From Prevotella sp. Rep29 (GTDB lineage Bacteria > Bacteroidota > Bacteroidia > Bacteroidales > Bacteroidaceae), in NCBI RefSeq assembly GCF_019551475.1, contig NZ_CP047159.1:1488001-1552000 (forward strand): a stretch of 64,000 nucleotides of DNA, written 5' to 3'. The notes below the pieces were generated by a model. The model saw nothing but the letters and a program-made list of their open reading frames with translations, was not told the origin of the DNA and did no database searches. This document shows positions 27,835 to 36,726 of the stretch, in pieces (the stretch's first letter is position 1; each line of letters starts with the position of its first letter). The position numbers and the translations under genes were made by a program.

Positions 27835-29316
27835 ATGATTACATTCAGTATCAGCCTTGTCCTACTTGTATTGGGCTACTTCATTTACGGGAAATTCGTT
27901 GAAAAGGTTTTCGGACCTGACGACCGCCCCACTCCTGCCATCACAAAGGCAGACGGAGTTGATTTTATCATCCTGCCGAACTGGCGCATCTTCATGATTC
28001 AGTTTCTGAATATCGCTGGAACGGGACCCATCTTCGGTGCTATCATGGGTGCGAAGTTCGGACCTGTGGCGTATATATGGATTGTGCTCGGCTGTATTTT
28101 CGCCGGTGCCGTGCACGACTATCTGAGCGGCATGCTCTCCCTCCGGCACGACGGGGCCAACCTGCCGAACATGATTGGCACCTATCTGGGAAACGCCACG
28201 AAGCAAGTGATGCTCATCTTCTCCATCCTGCTGCTGCTGATGGTGGGCGCCGTCTTCGTGTATAGCCCTGCGGAGATTCTGACAGGCATCTGGGAACCGG
28301 AAGCCATCAGCAACTGGCTGGGCAAGAACACCTTCTGGATTGTCATCATCTTTATCTATTACATCATCGCCACGATGCTGCCTATCGACAAGATTATCGG
28401 CAAGATATATCCGCTGTTTGCCTTCTCACTGATATTCATGGCGGTGGCATTGATGGTCATGCTCTATATCAAGATGCCGAATCTGCCCGAGATATGGGAC
28501 GGTATCGATAATATGGGAGCAGAGAAACTGGGACTGGCAGACCCGATATTCCCCTGTTTGTTTATCACAATTGCCTGTGGAGCCATCAGCGGTTTCCATG
28601 CCACTCAAAGCCCACTGATGGCACGCTGCATCAAGAACGAACGCCACGCCCGTCCGATTTTCTACGGCGCGATGATTACAGAAGGCTTGGTTGCGCTCAT
28701 CTGGGCAACCGTCTCCATGTATTTCTTCTATAACAATCCGACGCCGGGCTACGAAACACTGGCTGTAGCGACAGGTGCCAACACCTCTGCCCCATCCGTC
28801 GTGAACATCATCTGCAACGACTGGCTTGGCGTGGTGGGCGGCATTCTCGCCCTACTGGGTGTTGTGGCTGCCCCTATCACAAGCGGCGACACCGCCCTGC
28901 GCAGCGCCCGACTGATTATTGCTGACTTCCTGAAGCTGAAACAGCATTCCATACGCAACCGACTCTATATCTGCATCCCCATGTTTGCCTGCACCATCGC
29001 ACTGCTTATATGGCAGATGAACAACCCTAACGGATTCAGTATGATATGGAACTGGTTCGGTTGGTCCAACCAGACACTCTCCGTCTTCACCCTGTGGATG
29101 CTGACCGTGTATCTGGCACGAACGAACAAGCCCTACATCATCACACTGATTCCCGCCTTGTTCATGACAACGACCTGCGCCACATTCCTCTTCACAAGCA
29201 GACAGACGCTGAACATGGGATATGGACCGACAGCCATCATCGCCGGAGCAAGTATTGTCGTTGCACTGTGCTGGTTCTTCTGGTGGAATACCAAAAAGAA
29301 AACGCCGTTACAATAA
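27835..29316 (+). CDS. cstA: CstA/YjiY-family carbon starvation transporter
   Basis: The 493-residue inner-membrane protein has roughly 14 helices. CstA blocks are visible: the RIFMIQFLNIAGTGPIFGAI segment, DYLSGMLSLRHDGANLPN, ACGAISGFHATQSPLMARC, and APITSGDTALRSARLI. Family members import peptides or pyruvate, mainly when carbon is limiting. This is the shorter Bacteroidetes form (E. coli CstA is about 700). It has its own promoter and is followed after 33 bp by the beta-barrel gene, possibly in one transcript. Confidence 0.93.
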   Translation: MITFSISLVLLVLGYFIYGKFVEKVFGPDDRPTPAITKADGVDFIILPNWRIFMIQFLNIAGTGPIFGAIMGAKFGPVAYIWIVLGCIFAGAVHDYLSGMLSLRHDGANLPNMIGTYLGNATKQVMLIFSILLLLMVGAVFVYSPAEILTGIWEPEAISNWLGKNTFWIVIIFIYYIIATMLPIDKIIGKIYPLFAFSLIFMAVALMVMLYIKMPNLPEIWDGIDNMGAEKLGLADPIFPCLFITIACGAISGFHATQSPLMARCIKNERHARPIFYGAMITEGLVALIWATVSMYFFYNNPTPGYETLAVATGANTSAPSVVNIICNDWLGVVGGILALLGVVAAPITSGDTALRSARLIIADFLKLKQHSIRNRLYICIPMFACTIALLIWQMNNPNGFSMIWNWFGWSNQTLSVFTLWMLTVYLARTNKPYIITLIPALFMTTTCATFLFTSRQTLNMGYGPTAIIAGASIVVALCWFFWWNTKKKTPLQ

Positions 29317-29349
29317 AACAAAACACTATTATAAAAAAAGAAAGAAATC

Positions 29350-29847
29350 ATGAAAAAGAAAATGTTATTGATGGCAGCCGCATTGCTGCTGACTGTTTCC
29401 GCAAGTGCACAATTCCATGAGGGAAAAGGTTACATCGGTGCATCGCTCACGGGTCTGAACTTAAACTACAACGGCAACGACGGCTTCAACTTCGGGCTTG
29501 AAGCCAAGGGAGGTTATCTCCTTGCTGACAACCTGATGGCACTGGGTATGTTCTCGTATAATCATAATGGGAACGATGCCGTTGCCGACCACTTCACGCT
29601 GGGTGTCGGCGGACGCTATTACATCATCCAGAACGGACTCTATCTCGGAGTCAACGCCAAATGGATTCACGCCAACCACAACTATAACGACATCATGCCG
29701 GGCGTAGAGGTAGGATATGCCTTCTTCATCAACCGTTCGGTGACGATTGAACCTGCCGTCTATTACGACCAGTCGTTCCGTAAGCACAGCGACTATTCGA
29801 CCATCGGATTGAAAGTCGGCATTGGTATCTATCTGTTTGACGACTGA
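29350..29847 (+). CDS. Outer-membrane beta-barrel protein
   Basis: The 165-residue protein has a signal peptide ([20 protein letters not shown], with cleavage likely before QFHEG). The remainder is alternating amphipathic strands rich in Gly, Asn and aromatic residues ([36 protein letters not shown]), ending near [10 protein letters not shown]. That is the pattern of a small eight-stranded OmpA/OmpX-like barrel in the outer membrane. The function is unknown. Its TGA overlaps the recR ATG by one base, so the two are co-translated. Confidence 0.83.
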   Translation: MKKKMLLMAAALLLTVSASAQFHEGKGYIGASLTGLNLNYNGNDGFNFGLEAKGGYLLADNLMALGMFSYNHNGNDAVADHFTLGVGGRYYIIQNGLYLGVNAKWIHANHNYNDIMPGVEVGYAFFINRSVTIEPAVYYDQSFRKHSDYSTIGLKVGIGIYLFDD

Positions 29848-30458
29848 TGGAACAACAATATCCTTCCCTCCTGCTGGAAAGGGCTGTGGGAGAGTTCTCC
29901 AAACTGCCGGGAATAGGACGCAAGACTGCCTTGCGTCTTGTTCTCCATTTGTTGCGACAACCTGCAGAGGAAGTTGAGAAATTCGCCCATGCCATTGCTG
30001 AAGTCCGAAACGAAATCAAGTATTGCAAGGTATGCCACAACATCAGCGACACAGACGTCTGCCAGATTTGTTCAGACAAGCGACGCGACAAGCAAACCAT
30101 CTGCGTGGTGGAAAACATACAGGATGTCATGGCTATTGAAAACACACAGCAATACAACGGGCTATACCACGTCTTGGGAGGAATCATCTCTCCCATGGAC
30201 GGCATAGGACCGAACGATATTGAAATCAACTCGCTGGTAGAACGCGTGGAACAAGACGATATCAAAGAAGTGATTATGGCACTCAGCAGTACGATGGAAG
30301 GCGACACAACCAATTTCTTCATCTCACGCAAACTGGCTGCATACCCCGTGAAAATAAGTGTCATCGCAAGAGGCATTTCCGTCGGAGACGAATTGGAATA
30401 TACCGACGAAGTGACGTTGGGACGCGCCATCCTCAACCGGACAAAACCGGAACAATGA
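29847..30458 (+). CDS. recR: Recombination protein RecR
   Basis: This 203-residue protein is of typical RecR length (about 200). The N-terminal helix-hairpin-helix [17 protein letters not shown] is followed by a four-Cys zinc finger with Cys60, 63, 72 and 75 ([16 protein letters not shown]). Then comes a Toprim domain starting [14 protein letters not shown], with [18 protein letters not shown]. It works with RecO/RecF to load RecA at gaps. It overlaps both neighbours, which suggests one translationally coupled operon. Confidence 0.96.
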   Translation: MEQQYPSLLLERAVGEFSKLPGIGRKTALRLVLHLLRQPAEEVEKFAHAIAEVRNEIKYCKVCHNISDTDVCQICSDKRRDKQTICVVENIQDVMAIENTQQYNGLYHVLGGIISPMDGIGPNDIEINSLVERVEQDDIKEVIMALSSTMEGDTTNFFISRKLAAYPVKISVIARGISVGDELEYTDEVTLGRAILNRTKPEQ

Positions 30459-30880
30459 CCATGAAACGGACGCAAAGCATATTGACAATAGAGATTGCGG
30501 CATTTGTCGTGGCAGCACTTATCGTCGTCGTTCTGTTCGAAAGCAACACCCTTCTCGAAGGAAGCCTTGCTGACTCCAAGACAAATGAGTTTCTCGTTGT
30601 CACCGCCATGGAACTTCTCACGCTCTGCGCCGTTCCACTGGCTTTGCGGCTGTTCAAATTCAAATCGGTGGAACGCTCACTGAAAGAAAACGGACAACAA
30701 GCCCTCCTGAAATGGGGCACCATCCGCATCATGCTGATAGTAGTCCCCATGCTACTGAACGTCATCCTCTTCTATCTGTTTGGAAACGTAGCGTTTGGGT
30801 ATATGGCAATCATCCTTTTTTTATGCCTCTTTTTCATTTATCCTACAAAAAGCCGGTGCGAAGCCGAGACTGAACCTTGA
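30455..30880 (+). CDS. Small membrane protein of unknown function
   Basis: The 141-residue protein has about four hydrophobic segments: [62 protein letters not shown], and [15 protein letters not shown]. It ends in a short charged tail. I do not recognise a family. A second ATG lies two codons downstream and either may be used. The 4-bp overlaps with recR before it and with the glycosyltransferase after it place it in the same operon. Confidence 0.75.
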   Translation: MTMKRTQSILTIEIAAFVVAALIVVVLFESNTLLEGSLADSKTNEFLVVTAMELLTLCAVPLALRLFKFKSVERSLKENGQQALLKWGTIRIMLIVVPMLLNVILFYLFGNVAFGYMAIILFLCLFFIYPTKSRCEAETEP

Positions 30881-32073
30881 AACTATCCGTCATCATAGTC
30901 AACTACAACGTCAAGCACTATCTCTATCAATGTCTTGACAGCTTGGGGAGAGCATTGAAAGGAATCGATGCCGAAATATTTGTCGTTGACAACCATTCGC
31001 GCGACGGAAGCATCGAATATCTGACTGTCCACTTTCCCGAAGTCAACTATATCGAACTGAGCCATAACCTTGGCTTTGCCAGAGCCAATAACATCGCCAT
31101 CGAAAGAAGCAAAGGAGAATATGTCTTGTTGCTCAACCCTGACACAATCGTATGTGAGGAGACCATCAAAAACGTGCTGACATTCATGGATGAGCACCCG
31201 GAAAGCGGTGCCGCGGGAGTAAAGATGCTCAACAGCTTCGGAGAAAAGGCAATGGAGTCGCGGCGAGGCATCCCCACACCCATGACTGCCTTCTACAAGA
31301 TGTGCGGACTCTGCAAACGTTTTCCGCAGAGCAAGCGCTTCGCACACTACTACATGAGCTATCTGCCATGGGACAAACCCGCAGAAATAGAAGTCGTGAG
31401 TGGCGCTTTCTGCATGCTCCGCAGAGAAGCGCTGAACAAAATCGGGCATTTGGATGAGAACTTCTTCATGTACGGAGAAGACATCGACCTTTCATTCCGC
31501 CTACTGAACGGAGGATGGAAAAACTGGTACATCCCCCAACAAATCCTCCACTACAAAGGAGAAAGCACCGCAAAATCGTCATTCCGCTATGTGCACGTGT
31601 TTTATAAAGCGATGTTGACGTTCTTCAACAAGCATTACAGCCACCTACGGCTATGGTTCACCGTCCCCGTTAAAACCGCCATCTACTTCAAGGCATTCGG
31701 AGAGTTAGTCAAAATGAAGATACGGCAAGCGGGAAAGTCATTGGGTATCTTCACGCCACGTAGCCGACAACATCCGGCTTATGTGGTCATTGGCACTGAA
31801 ACGACCTGCGAAGCATGCAAAGCCCTATTCAATAGAAAAGGAATCAGCGCTGAACTGATTGTCGGCAATAAGGAGACGCTTCCGGACGGACACCTCAGCC
31901 CATCCATTGAATTGCCAGAAAGCAATATGGCATATATTGTTTACGATACATCGGCATACGACTATCAAACCATCCTTCAGCTTTTCGCCCAGAAACCATC
32001 CGAGAAAATCAGAATAGCAACCTATCACCCAAGCCAACAGATGATTGTCACAGAACAAGAAATTCTTGGATAA
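30877..32073 (+). CDS. Family 2 glycosyltransferase with TTG start
   Basis: The 398-residue protein has a GT-A domain: LSVIIVNYNVKHYLYQCL, VVDNHSRDGSIEYL, and the NPDT motif at 87-90 (LLLNPDTIVCEE). The acceptor-side block VSGAFCMLRREALNKIGHLDENFFMYGEDIDLSFR is typical of rhamnosyltransferase-like GT2 enzymes. About 120 C-terminal residues form an extra domain of unknown role (RQHPAYVVIGTETTCEACKA). The start is TTG within TTGA, overlapping the preceding TGA, so translation is probably re-initiated. It is not part of the minus-strand polysaccharide locus. Confidence 0.88.
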   Translation: MKLSVIIVNYNVKHYLYQCLDSLGRALKGIDAEIFVVDNHSRDGSIEYLTVHFPEVNYIELSHNLGFARANNIAIERSKGEYVLLLNPDTIVCEETIKNVLTFMDEHPESGAAGVKMLNSFGEKAMESRRGIPTPMTAFYKMCGLCKRFPQSKRFAHYYMSYLPWDKPAEIEVVSGAFCMLRREALNKIGHLDENFFMYGEDIDLSFRLLNGGWKNWYIPQQILHYKGESTAKSSFRYVHVFYKAMLTFFNKHYSHLRLWFTVPVKTAIYFKAFGELVKMKIRQAGKSLGIFTPRSRQHPAYVVIGTETTCEACKALFNRKGISAELIVGNKETLPDGHLSPSIELPESNMAYIVYDTSAYDYQTILQLFAQKPSEKIRIATYHPSQQMIVTEQEILG

Positions 32074-32183
32074 TACGACAGGGGGCGAAATAAAATATTC
32101 CCGTCAGATACCTAAAAAACAAAATATTTGAAGTGTTGCCGCAAAAAAACAAGTTGATATTTTGTTATTCCAAAAATTATATC

Positions 32184-32191
32184 TATCTTTG
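32184..32191 (+). promoter_or_regulatory. Promoter -7 box of the tRNA-Asp pair
   Basis: TATCTTTG followed by CATC, 17 bases before the first tRNA. Confidence 0.65.
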
Positions 32192-32208
32192 CATCCGCAA
32201 ATAACAAA

Positions 32209-32283
32209 GGTGCGTTAGTTCAGCCTGGTTAGAATGCCTGCCTGTCACGCAGGAGGTCACGGGTTCGAGTCCCGTACGCACCG
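32209..32283 (+). tRNA. tRNA-Asp (GTC), first copy
   Basis: This is a 75-nt cloverleaf: acceptor GGTGCGT/ACGCACC with discriminator G, anticodon stem CCTGC/GCAGG around a loop with anticodon GTC, and T-arm ACGGG-TTCGAGT-CCCGT. The bases CCA follow directly at 32284-32286, so the 3' end is encoded here, unlike in the second copy. Confidence 0.95.
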
Positions 32284-32311
32284 CCAGTTTTTAGATTAAA
32301 AGTTTTTCTCA

Positions 32312-32386
32312 GGTGCGTTAGTTCAGCCTGGTTAGAATGCCTGCCTGTCACGCAGGAGGTCACGGGTTCGAGTCCCGTACGCACCG
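32312..32386 (+). tRNA. tRNA-Asp (GTC), second copy
   Basis: This copy is identical over 75 nt to the first, 28 bp downstream. It is followed by CAA instead of CCA, so the CCA tail must be added enzymatically. It is a tandem duplication sharing one promoter. Confidence 0.95.
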
Positions 32387-33010
32387 CAAACAGAGCTTCT
32401 TTTCAAGAGGCTCTGTTTTTTATGACATCTTTAGAACTCTTGATTCATTGTTCTTAAGCGAATTCTATGAAAAAGACAACACAAAACCAATCCTGTATAA
32501 ACATACAGAAAATGGAGTATAAATATGCAGTTGAGCTTTTGGAAAATACTACTTAACGTTTTGATATTCAAAAGCTTACAGAATATCCCGCAACAGCTCC
32601 GACCTTGCATAAATATACAAAAGCAGCAAGTTGTTAAACGAGTGGAATGACATTAACGGAATGAGAGACATCTCAGGGTTCCCATTATCCTTATATCGAA
32701 CTCACGCTTCTTAATCACGCTGTAGAGGTGTGCAGAATAGCCGAAACTGCCATTACAACTATTTTAAGTTTTCTCTTACCTTTTGCTGAAATTGAGAGAA
32801 TCGAAGTGAGTTCGCTGCTTTTATAATTACCTCGACATCAGACAAATAGAAAATTATGCTATCGCGGATACAGGACGGGGATGGAATAAATCGTCCCCCG
32901 GCTAACGGTTGTTCACACATAATAAACCCGAAGGGGTGATCTGCTGTTGCTTTTACCACCCCTTCGAAATTTTTGTCCCTATAACGTTGCAAGTGTGCAA
33001 TAATTATGTA
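32387..33010. other. Gap with ARG-box-like 14-mers and an inverted repeat
   Basis: There is no convincing gene. Three 14-mers fit or nearly fit TGNATNNNNATNCA: TGTATAAACATACA (32494-32507), AGTATAAATATGCA (32516-32529, one mismatch) and TGCATAAATATACA (32606-32619). GAAGGGGTG and CACCCCTTC form a 9-bp stem around an 18-base loop at about 32931-32966, which could terminate the anti-sigma transcript. A 77-codon minus frame (32759-32992) overlaps this stem and has no family signal. Confidence 0.5.
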
Positions 33011-34294
33011 TCAGAGACCGCCGTCAACAATCCAAATACGCTTTTCGTTATCATTCCTAATTGCAATATGTTTCTGCTCTTGTTTCCCATCGGAATAAGT
33101 TAAGGTATAGAATACGTACGTTCCAACATATTCGCTGTCGCGACGTTCTTGGAAGCCTGAGGCTTTACAACCTTTCATATTTTCAGACAACGCAGGAAGA
33201 ATATTCTTATAATAGACCAGTGCTTCACTGGCTTGATTATTGTCGCCACTAATGATGGCTTGAAGGATACGCTCTGCAGCTTGTGCGGCAGTCTCCTTTT
33301 GCAGTTCTGCAAATCGGTCATCTGCCGTATCCGATGTTACTTTTGTCACATCCGTCCATTGAGCTTCTGGAATATTTGTAAAACTGGAGAGACTTATCAT
33401 AACATTGTATTGGATATTGTCTATATAAAATAAAAGGGTCTTTTGACCTCTATTGACAACCCATAGCTTGACAAAGCGTAACAGCCCGTCATTTTTGGTA
33501 AACACATTCTCTACTATCACTTCGCAATCACCCATTTTTCCAATCTCAAGCAGTTGCTGAAGGTCTTGATTCTTCTCTGTTCCTTTGAAAGTGAGGATGA
33601 CGGTTGTATCGGTCTCAGTACGTATCACTTCGTTTTTATCAGAAAAATCGATGGCAGACTTCTGCATAGTCAACAAACGCTCCGGATATAACAGACAGAC
33701 AAAATATTCCAGGAAGTTGATTGTGCGAGGTCCTTTCAGGTAAAGGGCGTTGGGAATCCACATATATTGAGTATCACCGTCAAATACGATAGTCCGTCCT
33801 TTCTGCTTCTCTATTCGATAACACACATTGTCATTTTGCCGCAGTAGTCTGATGTCTATTCTCACGAAGTTAGCTTTAGGGTCGAAATAGGCAAAATTTT
33901 CATTAGGTGTGGTACGGGCGTAAACAGTCATTTGGAAACTACCAACGTTTTGTACACTTCGAATGCCGTGTTCAAAGAGCTGACCACGTGAAGTACCAGC
34001 CACAACAGGCGTGGAGAAGAGGTGGTTCCATCCGACAAAGAATCCAAGCAAGAATACTGCAGCGGCAGCGATGAAATGCCAGAGATGACGACGACTCGCA
34101 ACGGGCTTGTTGGCAGATTGTTTGGAAGGAGTTTCTTGTGGCTGCAATGCTTTGAAGGCATCTGCCAATTCTTCATAGTAGGCTTTGCACTCGTGACATT
34201 CAGTCATGTGTACTTTGCATTCGGTCTGCAACTGCATATCAATGGTGATGTCAAAAAGACCGACCACCTTATCTTTAAATTCCTTACAATTCAT
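33011..34294 (-). CDS. Anti-sigma factor with zinc-finger N-terminus and large exported domain
   Basis: This 427-residue single-pass membrane protein is downstream of an ECF sigma gene. The N-terminal cytoplasmic part has a zf-HC2-like HMTECHEC motif (His29, Cys33, Cys36), which normally binds the partner sigma factor. A transmembrane helix follows (about 70-90, LWHFIAAAAVFLLGFFVGW). The exported remainder (about 330 residues) begins SFQMTVYARTTPNENFAYF and has a lipoprotein-sorting-like beta pattern followed by a C-terminal domain with QERRDSEYVGTYVFYTLTYSDG. The large sensor part is longer than in FecR-type proteins, and its signal is unknown. Confidence 0.82.
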   Translation of the reverse strand: MNCKEFKDKVVGLFDITIDMQLQTECKVHMTECHECKAYYEELADAFKALQPQETPSKQSANKPVASRRHLWHFIAAAAVFLLGFFVGWNHLFSTPVVAGTSRGQLFEHGIRSVQNVGSFQMTVYARTTPNENFAYFDPKANFVRIDIRLLRQNDNVCYRIEKQKGRTIVFDGDTQYMWIPNALYLKGPRTINFLEYFVCLLYPERLLTMQKSAIDFSDKNEVIRTETDTTVILTFKGTEKNQDLQQLLEIGKMGDCEVIVENVFTKNDGLLRFVKLWVVNRGQKTLLFYIDNIQYNVMISLSSFTNIPEAQWTDVTKVTSDTADDRFAELQKETAAQAAERILQAIISGDNNQASEALVYYKNILPALSENMKGCKASGFQERRDSEYVGTYVFYTLTYSDGKQEQKHIAIRNDNEKRIWIVDGGL

Positions 34295-34314
34295 AATTAA
34301 TGTTCTGTTTAATG

Positions 34315-34827
34315 TTAATAATTTGTTTGTTTCATTGCCCGACGGATTTTCTCCAAGCCGTACAGAAAACGGGATTTCACCGTGGGCAGAGGAAGAGAAA
34401 GAATCTCAGCCACATCAGCAAAGCTGTTGTCGCCATAGATTCGAAGCCGTATGACTTCGGCCTGATCTTCAGGAATTTCCATAAGTAATTGGGCAATTCG
34501 TTGGTAATCTGCTTCGCTGCTTTCCGTAGAAGAGATTGCCATATCAAGTCGAGTATCCAAAGGAATTGTCTTATACTTTTCCGACATGGTAAGCCGGGAA
34601 GTGCAAATGTTTGATAGCGTGCGAAAGAGGTAGTTTCGCAAATCTTTTACTTTGCTACTTTTCTCGTGAGAAAGTTTTTCGCAGACTTTCAGGTAGGCAT
34701 CTTGCAGCGCGTCTTTTGCATCATTTGCGTCACCAAGTCGGTAACAGGCATACCTCATCAAGTGAGATTGATCCCGTCGCAATTGTTCCGTAAGCTCTTT
34801 CATTATAATGTTGTTTTCTTGACTCAT
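34315..34827 (-). CDS. ECF-family RNA polymerase sigma factor
   Basis: The protein has about 170 residues with region 2 (HLMRYACYRLGDANDAKDALQDAYLKV) and region 4 (IPEDQAEVIRLRIYGDNSFADVAEILSLPLPTVKSRFLYGLEKIRR). The start is taken at MSQENN. The frame is open to 34851. It forms a two-gene unit with the anti-sigma gene 20 bp downstream. Such pairs in Bacteroidetes usually respond to envelope or nutrient signals. No TonB receptor is adjacent, so the target is not apparent. Confidence 0.93.
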   Translation of the reverse strand: MSQENNIIMKELTEQLRRDQSHLMRYACYRLGDANDAKDALQDAYLKVCEKLSHEKSSKVKDLRNYLFRTLSNICTSRLTMSEKYKTIPLDTRLDMAISSTESSEADYQRIAQLLMEIPEDQAEVIRLRIYGDNSFADVAEILSLPLPTVKSRFLYGLEKIRRAMKQTNY

Positions 34828-34946
34828 TGTCTTTATGTGTTTGGGATGCATCTATCATAAAGACTCGAAAAGTTCGAAAAAGATTTAACCCATATAGCAC
34901 TTTTTTCAAAAAAACATCGACCTCGCTCTTTTACGTGGTCAATCCC

Positions 34947-34954
34947 TACTTTTG
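34947..34954 (+). promoter_or_regulatory. Possible promoter -7 box ahead of the tRNA-Asp fragment
   Basis: TACTTTTG followed by CATAAG on the plus strand. The only downstream feature on this strand is the partial tRNA-Asp at 35075-35138. It is weak evidence on its own. Confidence 0.3.
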
Positions 34955-35074
34955 CATAAGAATAATACAGCTTTATATCGCTCTATGTCTAGCAGATGAC
35001 ATTAAGTTCAGTGATACGGTTAATCCTGTAACTGGAACGAAAGCATATCCAAGAAACACTTTCCGTTCAAATTG

Positions 35075-35138
35075 ATGCGCAATTGAAGAGCCTGCCTGTC
35101 ACGCAGGAGGTCACGGGTTCGACTCCCGTACGCACCGC
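35075..35138 (+). pseudogene. Partial tRNA-Asp copy (3' portion intact)
   Basis: Bases 35091-35138 match the last 48 nt of the two tRNA-Asp genes with one change in the T-loop (TTCGAGT to TTCGACT). This includes the GTC anticodon, T-arm and acceptor 3' strand. The D-arm is missing, and the 5' acceptor strand is replaced by GATGCGC, which pairs at only five of seven positions. It cannot fold as a normal tRNA. It may be a decayed third copy or a duplicated attachment site of an inserted segment. Confidence 0.75.
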
Positions 35139-35178
35139 CGAAGAGAGTCTCCCCTCACAGGAGACTTTTTTGTATTAC

Positions 35179-35760
35179 TTAAGCAAATACGATGGTGTCA
35201 TCATCGTTGATATGGTCAACAGTTACAAGAGCATGGAAGTCGATGTTATGTTCACGGAGAAACTGACCTCCACAACCAAAACCTTTCTCTATGAGGAAGC
35301 CCATACCCACAATCTGAGCACCAGATTGGCGGCATAAATCTATCATGCAACCGGAAGCATGCCCATCAGCCAGAAAGTCATCGAGGAAAAGAATCCTATC
35401 CTTGTCAGTCAGAAACTTTCGGTCAATGCACACAGGAATATCTTCATCCCTTGTGAACGACCACACCAACGAGTTCCAATATTCATCAACGGTCTTAGGG
35501 CGCTTTTTCTTTATAAACACTACCGGCAAGTGCATAAGATAGCCCGTCATGATTGCAGGTGCAATACCCGAAGCCTCAATCGTGACAATTTTGTTGATTC
35601 CCTGTCCCTCGAACAGACGAGCAAACTCCTCTGCACAATGCATCATAAACTCTGCATCAATCTGATGATTGAGAAAACTACTAACCATTAAGATACCACC
35701 TTCAGCTTTTGCACATCCCTCTGTCAAAATCTTTTTTCTGAGTTCTTCCATCATAAACAT
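35179..35760 (-). CDS. xpt: Xanthine phosphoribosyltransferase
   Basis: The protein has about 193 residues from the chosen ATG. A start two or three codons later (MEELRKKIL) is also possible. It converts xanthine and PRPP to XMP in purine salvage. Xpt features are SFLNHQIDAEFMMHCAEEFA, KIVTIEASGIAPAIMTGYLM, and the PRPP loop LFLDDFLADGHASGCM. A TATATTTG box at 35777-35784 gives only a very short leader, so no purine riboswitch precedes it. It is transcribed towards the tRNA-Asp fragment. Confidence 0.93.
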   Translation of the reverse strand: MFMMEELRKKILTEGCAKAEGGILMVSSFLNHQIDAEFMMHCAEEFARLFEGQGINKIVTIEASGIAPAIMTGYLMHLPVVFIKKKRPKTVDEYWNSLVWSFTRDEDIPVCIDRKFLTDKDRILFLDDFLADGHASGCMIDLCRQSGAQIVGMGFLIEKGFGCGGQFLREHNIDFHALVTVDHINDDDTIVFA

Positions 35761-35776
35761 TCTTACATTTGCTTTA

Positions 35777-35784
35777 CAAATATA
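35777..35784 (-). promoter_or_regulatory. Promoter -7 box of xpt
   Basis: TATATTTG on the minus strand about 17 bases before the chosen ATG. It leaves no room for a structured leader. Confidence 0.55.
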
Positions 35785-35881
35785 CAAATATTCCAGAGAA
35801 TGTGACCTACAAATCAAATAAAACTAGCAGAAGGAGCGTGTCTTTGTGAAGTTTACTCTATAATCGCATGTGAGCATAAGT

Positions 35882-35976
35882 AAAGGGACTCGCCCAAACG
35901 GACAAGTCCCTTTATCTATGTCAGAGTTAATTTACTTCAATTTGCTCTTCGACGGCTGCCTGCGCGGCTGCTAACG
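35882..35976 (-). repeat. Duplicated ppdK 3' end plus terminator (copy 1)
   Basis: The segment reads AAAGGGACT...AGTCCCTTT, then CAGAG-TAATTTACT, then ACGGCTGCCTGCGCGGCTGC. It aligns along its whole length with 39933-40026, the terminator and last codons of ppdK. On the minus strand 35927-35976 still encodes LAAAQAAVEEQIEVN and a stop, compared with LAAAQAAVEE and a stop in the real gene. It is diverged but unmistakable and marks one edge of an insertion of about 4 kb. Confidence 0.85.
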
Positions 35977-36726
35977 AATACTGATTATCAATGACTTACG
36001 AAAGGACTGGTCAACATTCCGAATGCAAATCATACACGTTCTGCACGTTTCTGACCCGTATTCTTCTGCAAAAATTATCACTTACGTAATTAATTTTGTC
36101 TTCATCTAATCCAATCTTAATCTTTAGAGTTACTTTTCTATTTGGTCAACAATCTGGTCAACATTTTGCCAGACCATTTTCACTGTAGTTGCATCACATA
36201 CTCTGGAAGGGAAATAATCCCTAAGGCACATTCTGCAAACTTTGTTTGCAAAGTTAGTGATTTATTCTGACTTTACGTTCATTCTGCACGTTTTTCTTGC
36301 AGAATGTGTTTGATTTTTAACATATATAGACGAACTGACATATCATCTTGCCATTATTGGTTTCAATTAAAAGAAAAACGGATGGATTCTTGCGTTGTAA
36401 GTTTAGGTTTAAGTTTAGATGTTCTTATATAATAAGGTATAATAAACCCTAACCATAGTGATTGAGTTTAGTATTTTCAGTTTATAGGTTCATGTATATA
36501 TACATGGGTAAACGTAAACGTAAACCTAAACTTGTCCGGCATGAGCTTCCTGGATCTGTATTTCTCTTTTTACTGAGGAAGTACAAATCACCAATGATTC
36601 CTCCTTTCTTGTAAATTCGGCAACAAATAGGATTCATTGCCGAATTTATACAACCGTTTTACCCTTTTACCGCCCCTCGAATTGATTACGTCCTGTATTG
36701 ATTTTGCTAATTGATACTTTGCCAGT
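35977..36726. other. Gene-poor region with several inverted repeats
   Basis: No confident gene is seen. AACTTTG/CAAAGTT (about 36238-36256) contains a TAACTTTG promoter-like box on the minus strand, followed by a 33-codon frame (36130-36231) of doubtful reality. GGTCAAC recurs three times (36010-36165). TTCTGCACGTTT recurs twice. AAGTTTAGGTTTA (36399-36411) is the inverse of TAAACCTAAACTT (36521-36533). AAATTCGGCAA (36613-36623) is the inverse of TTGCCGAATTT (36637-36647). It may be the remnant of a mobile-element end. Confidence 0.5.

Noticed and set aside
32759..32992. 77-codon minus-strand gene
   Set aside because: It overlaps a terminator-like inverted repeat, has no promoter box, and resembles no family I know.
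34960..35074. Riboswitch or ncRNA after the plus-strand promoter-like box
   Set aside because: No stable fold or known consensus was seen. Only the weak box supports transcription.
35075..35138. Functional third tRNA-Asp
   Set aside because: It has no D-arm and a mismatched acceptor stem.
36399..36533. Retron msr/msd-like RNA from the distant inverted arms
   Set aside because: No reverse transcriptase gene is near. The DUF4143 ATPase alone is not a retron signature.
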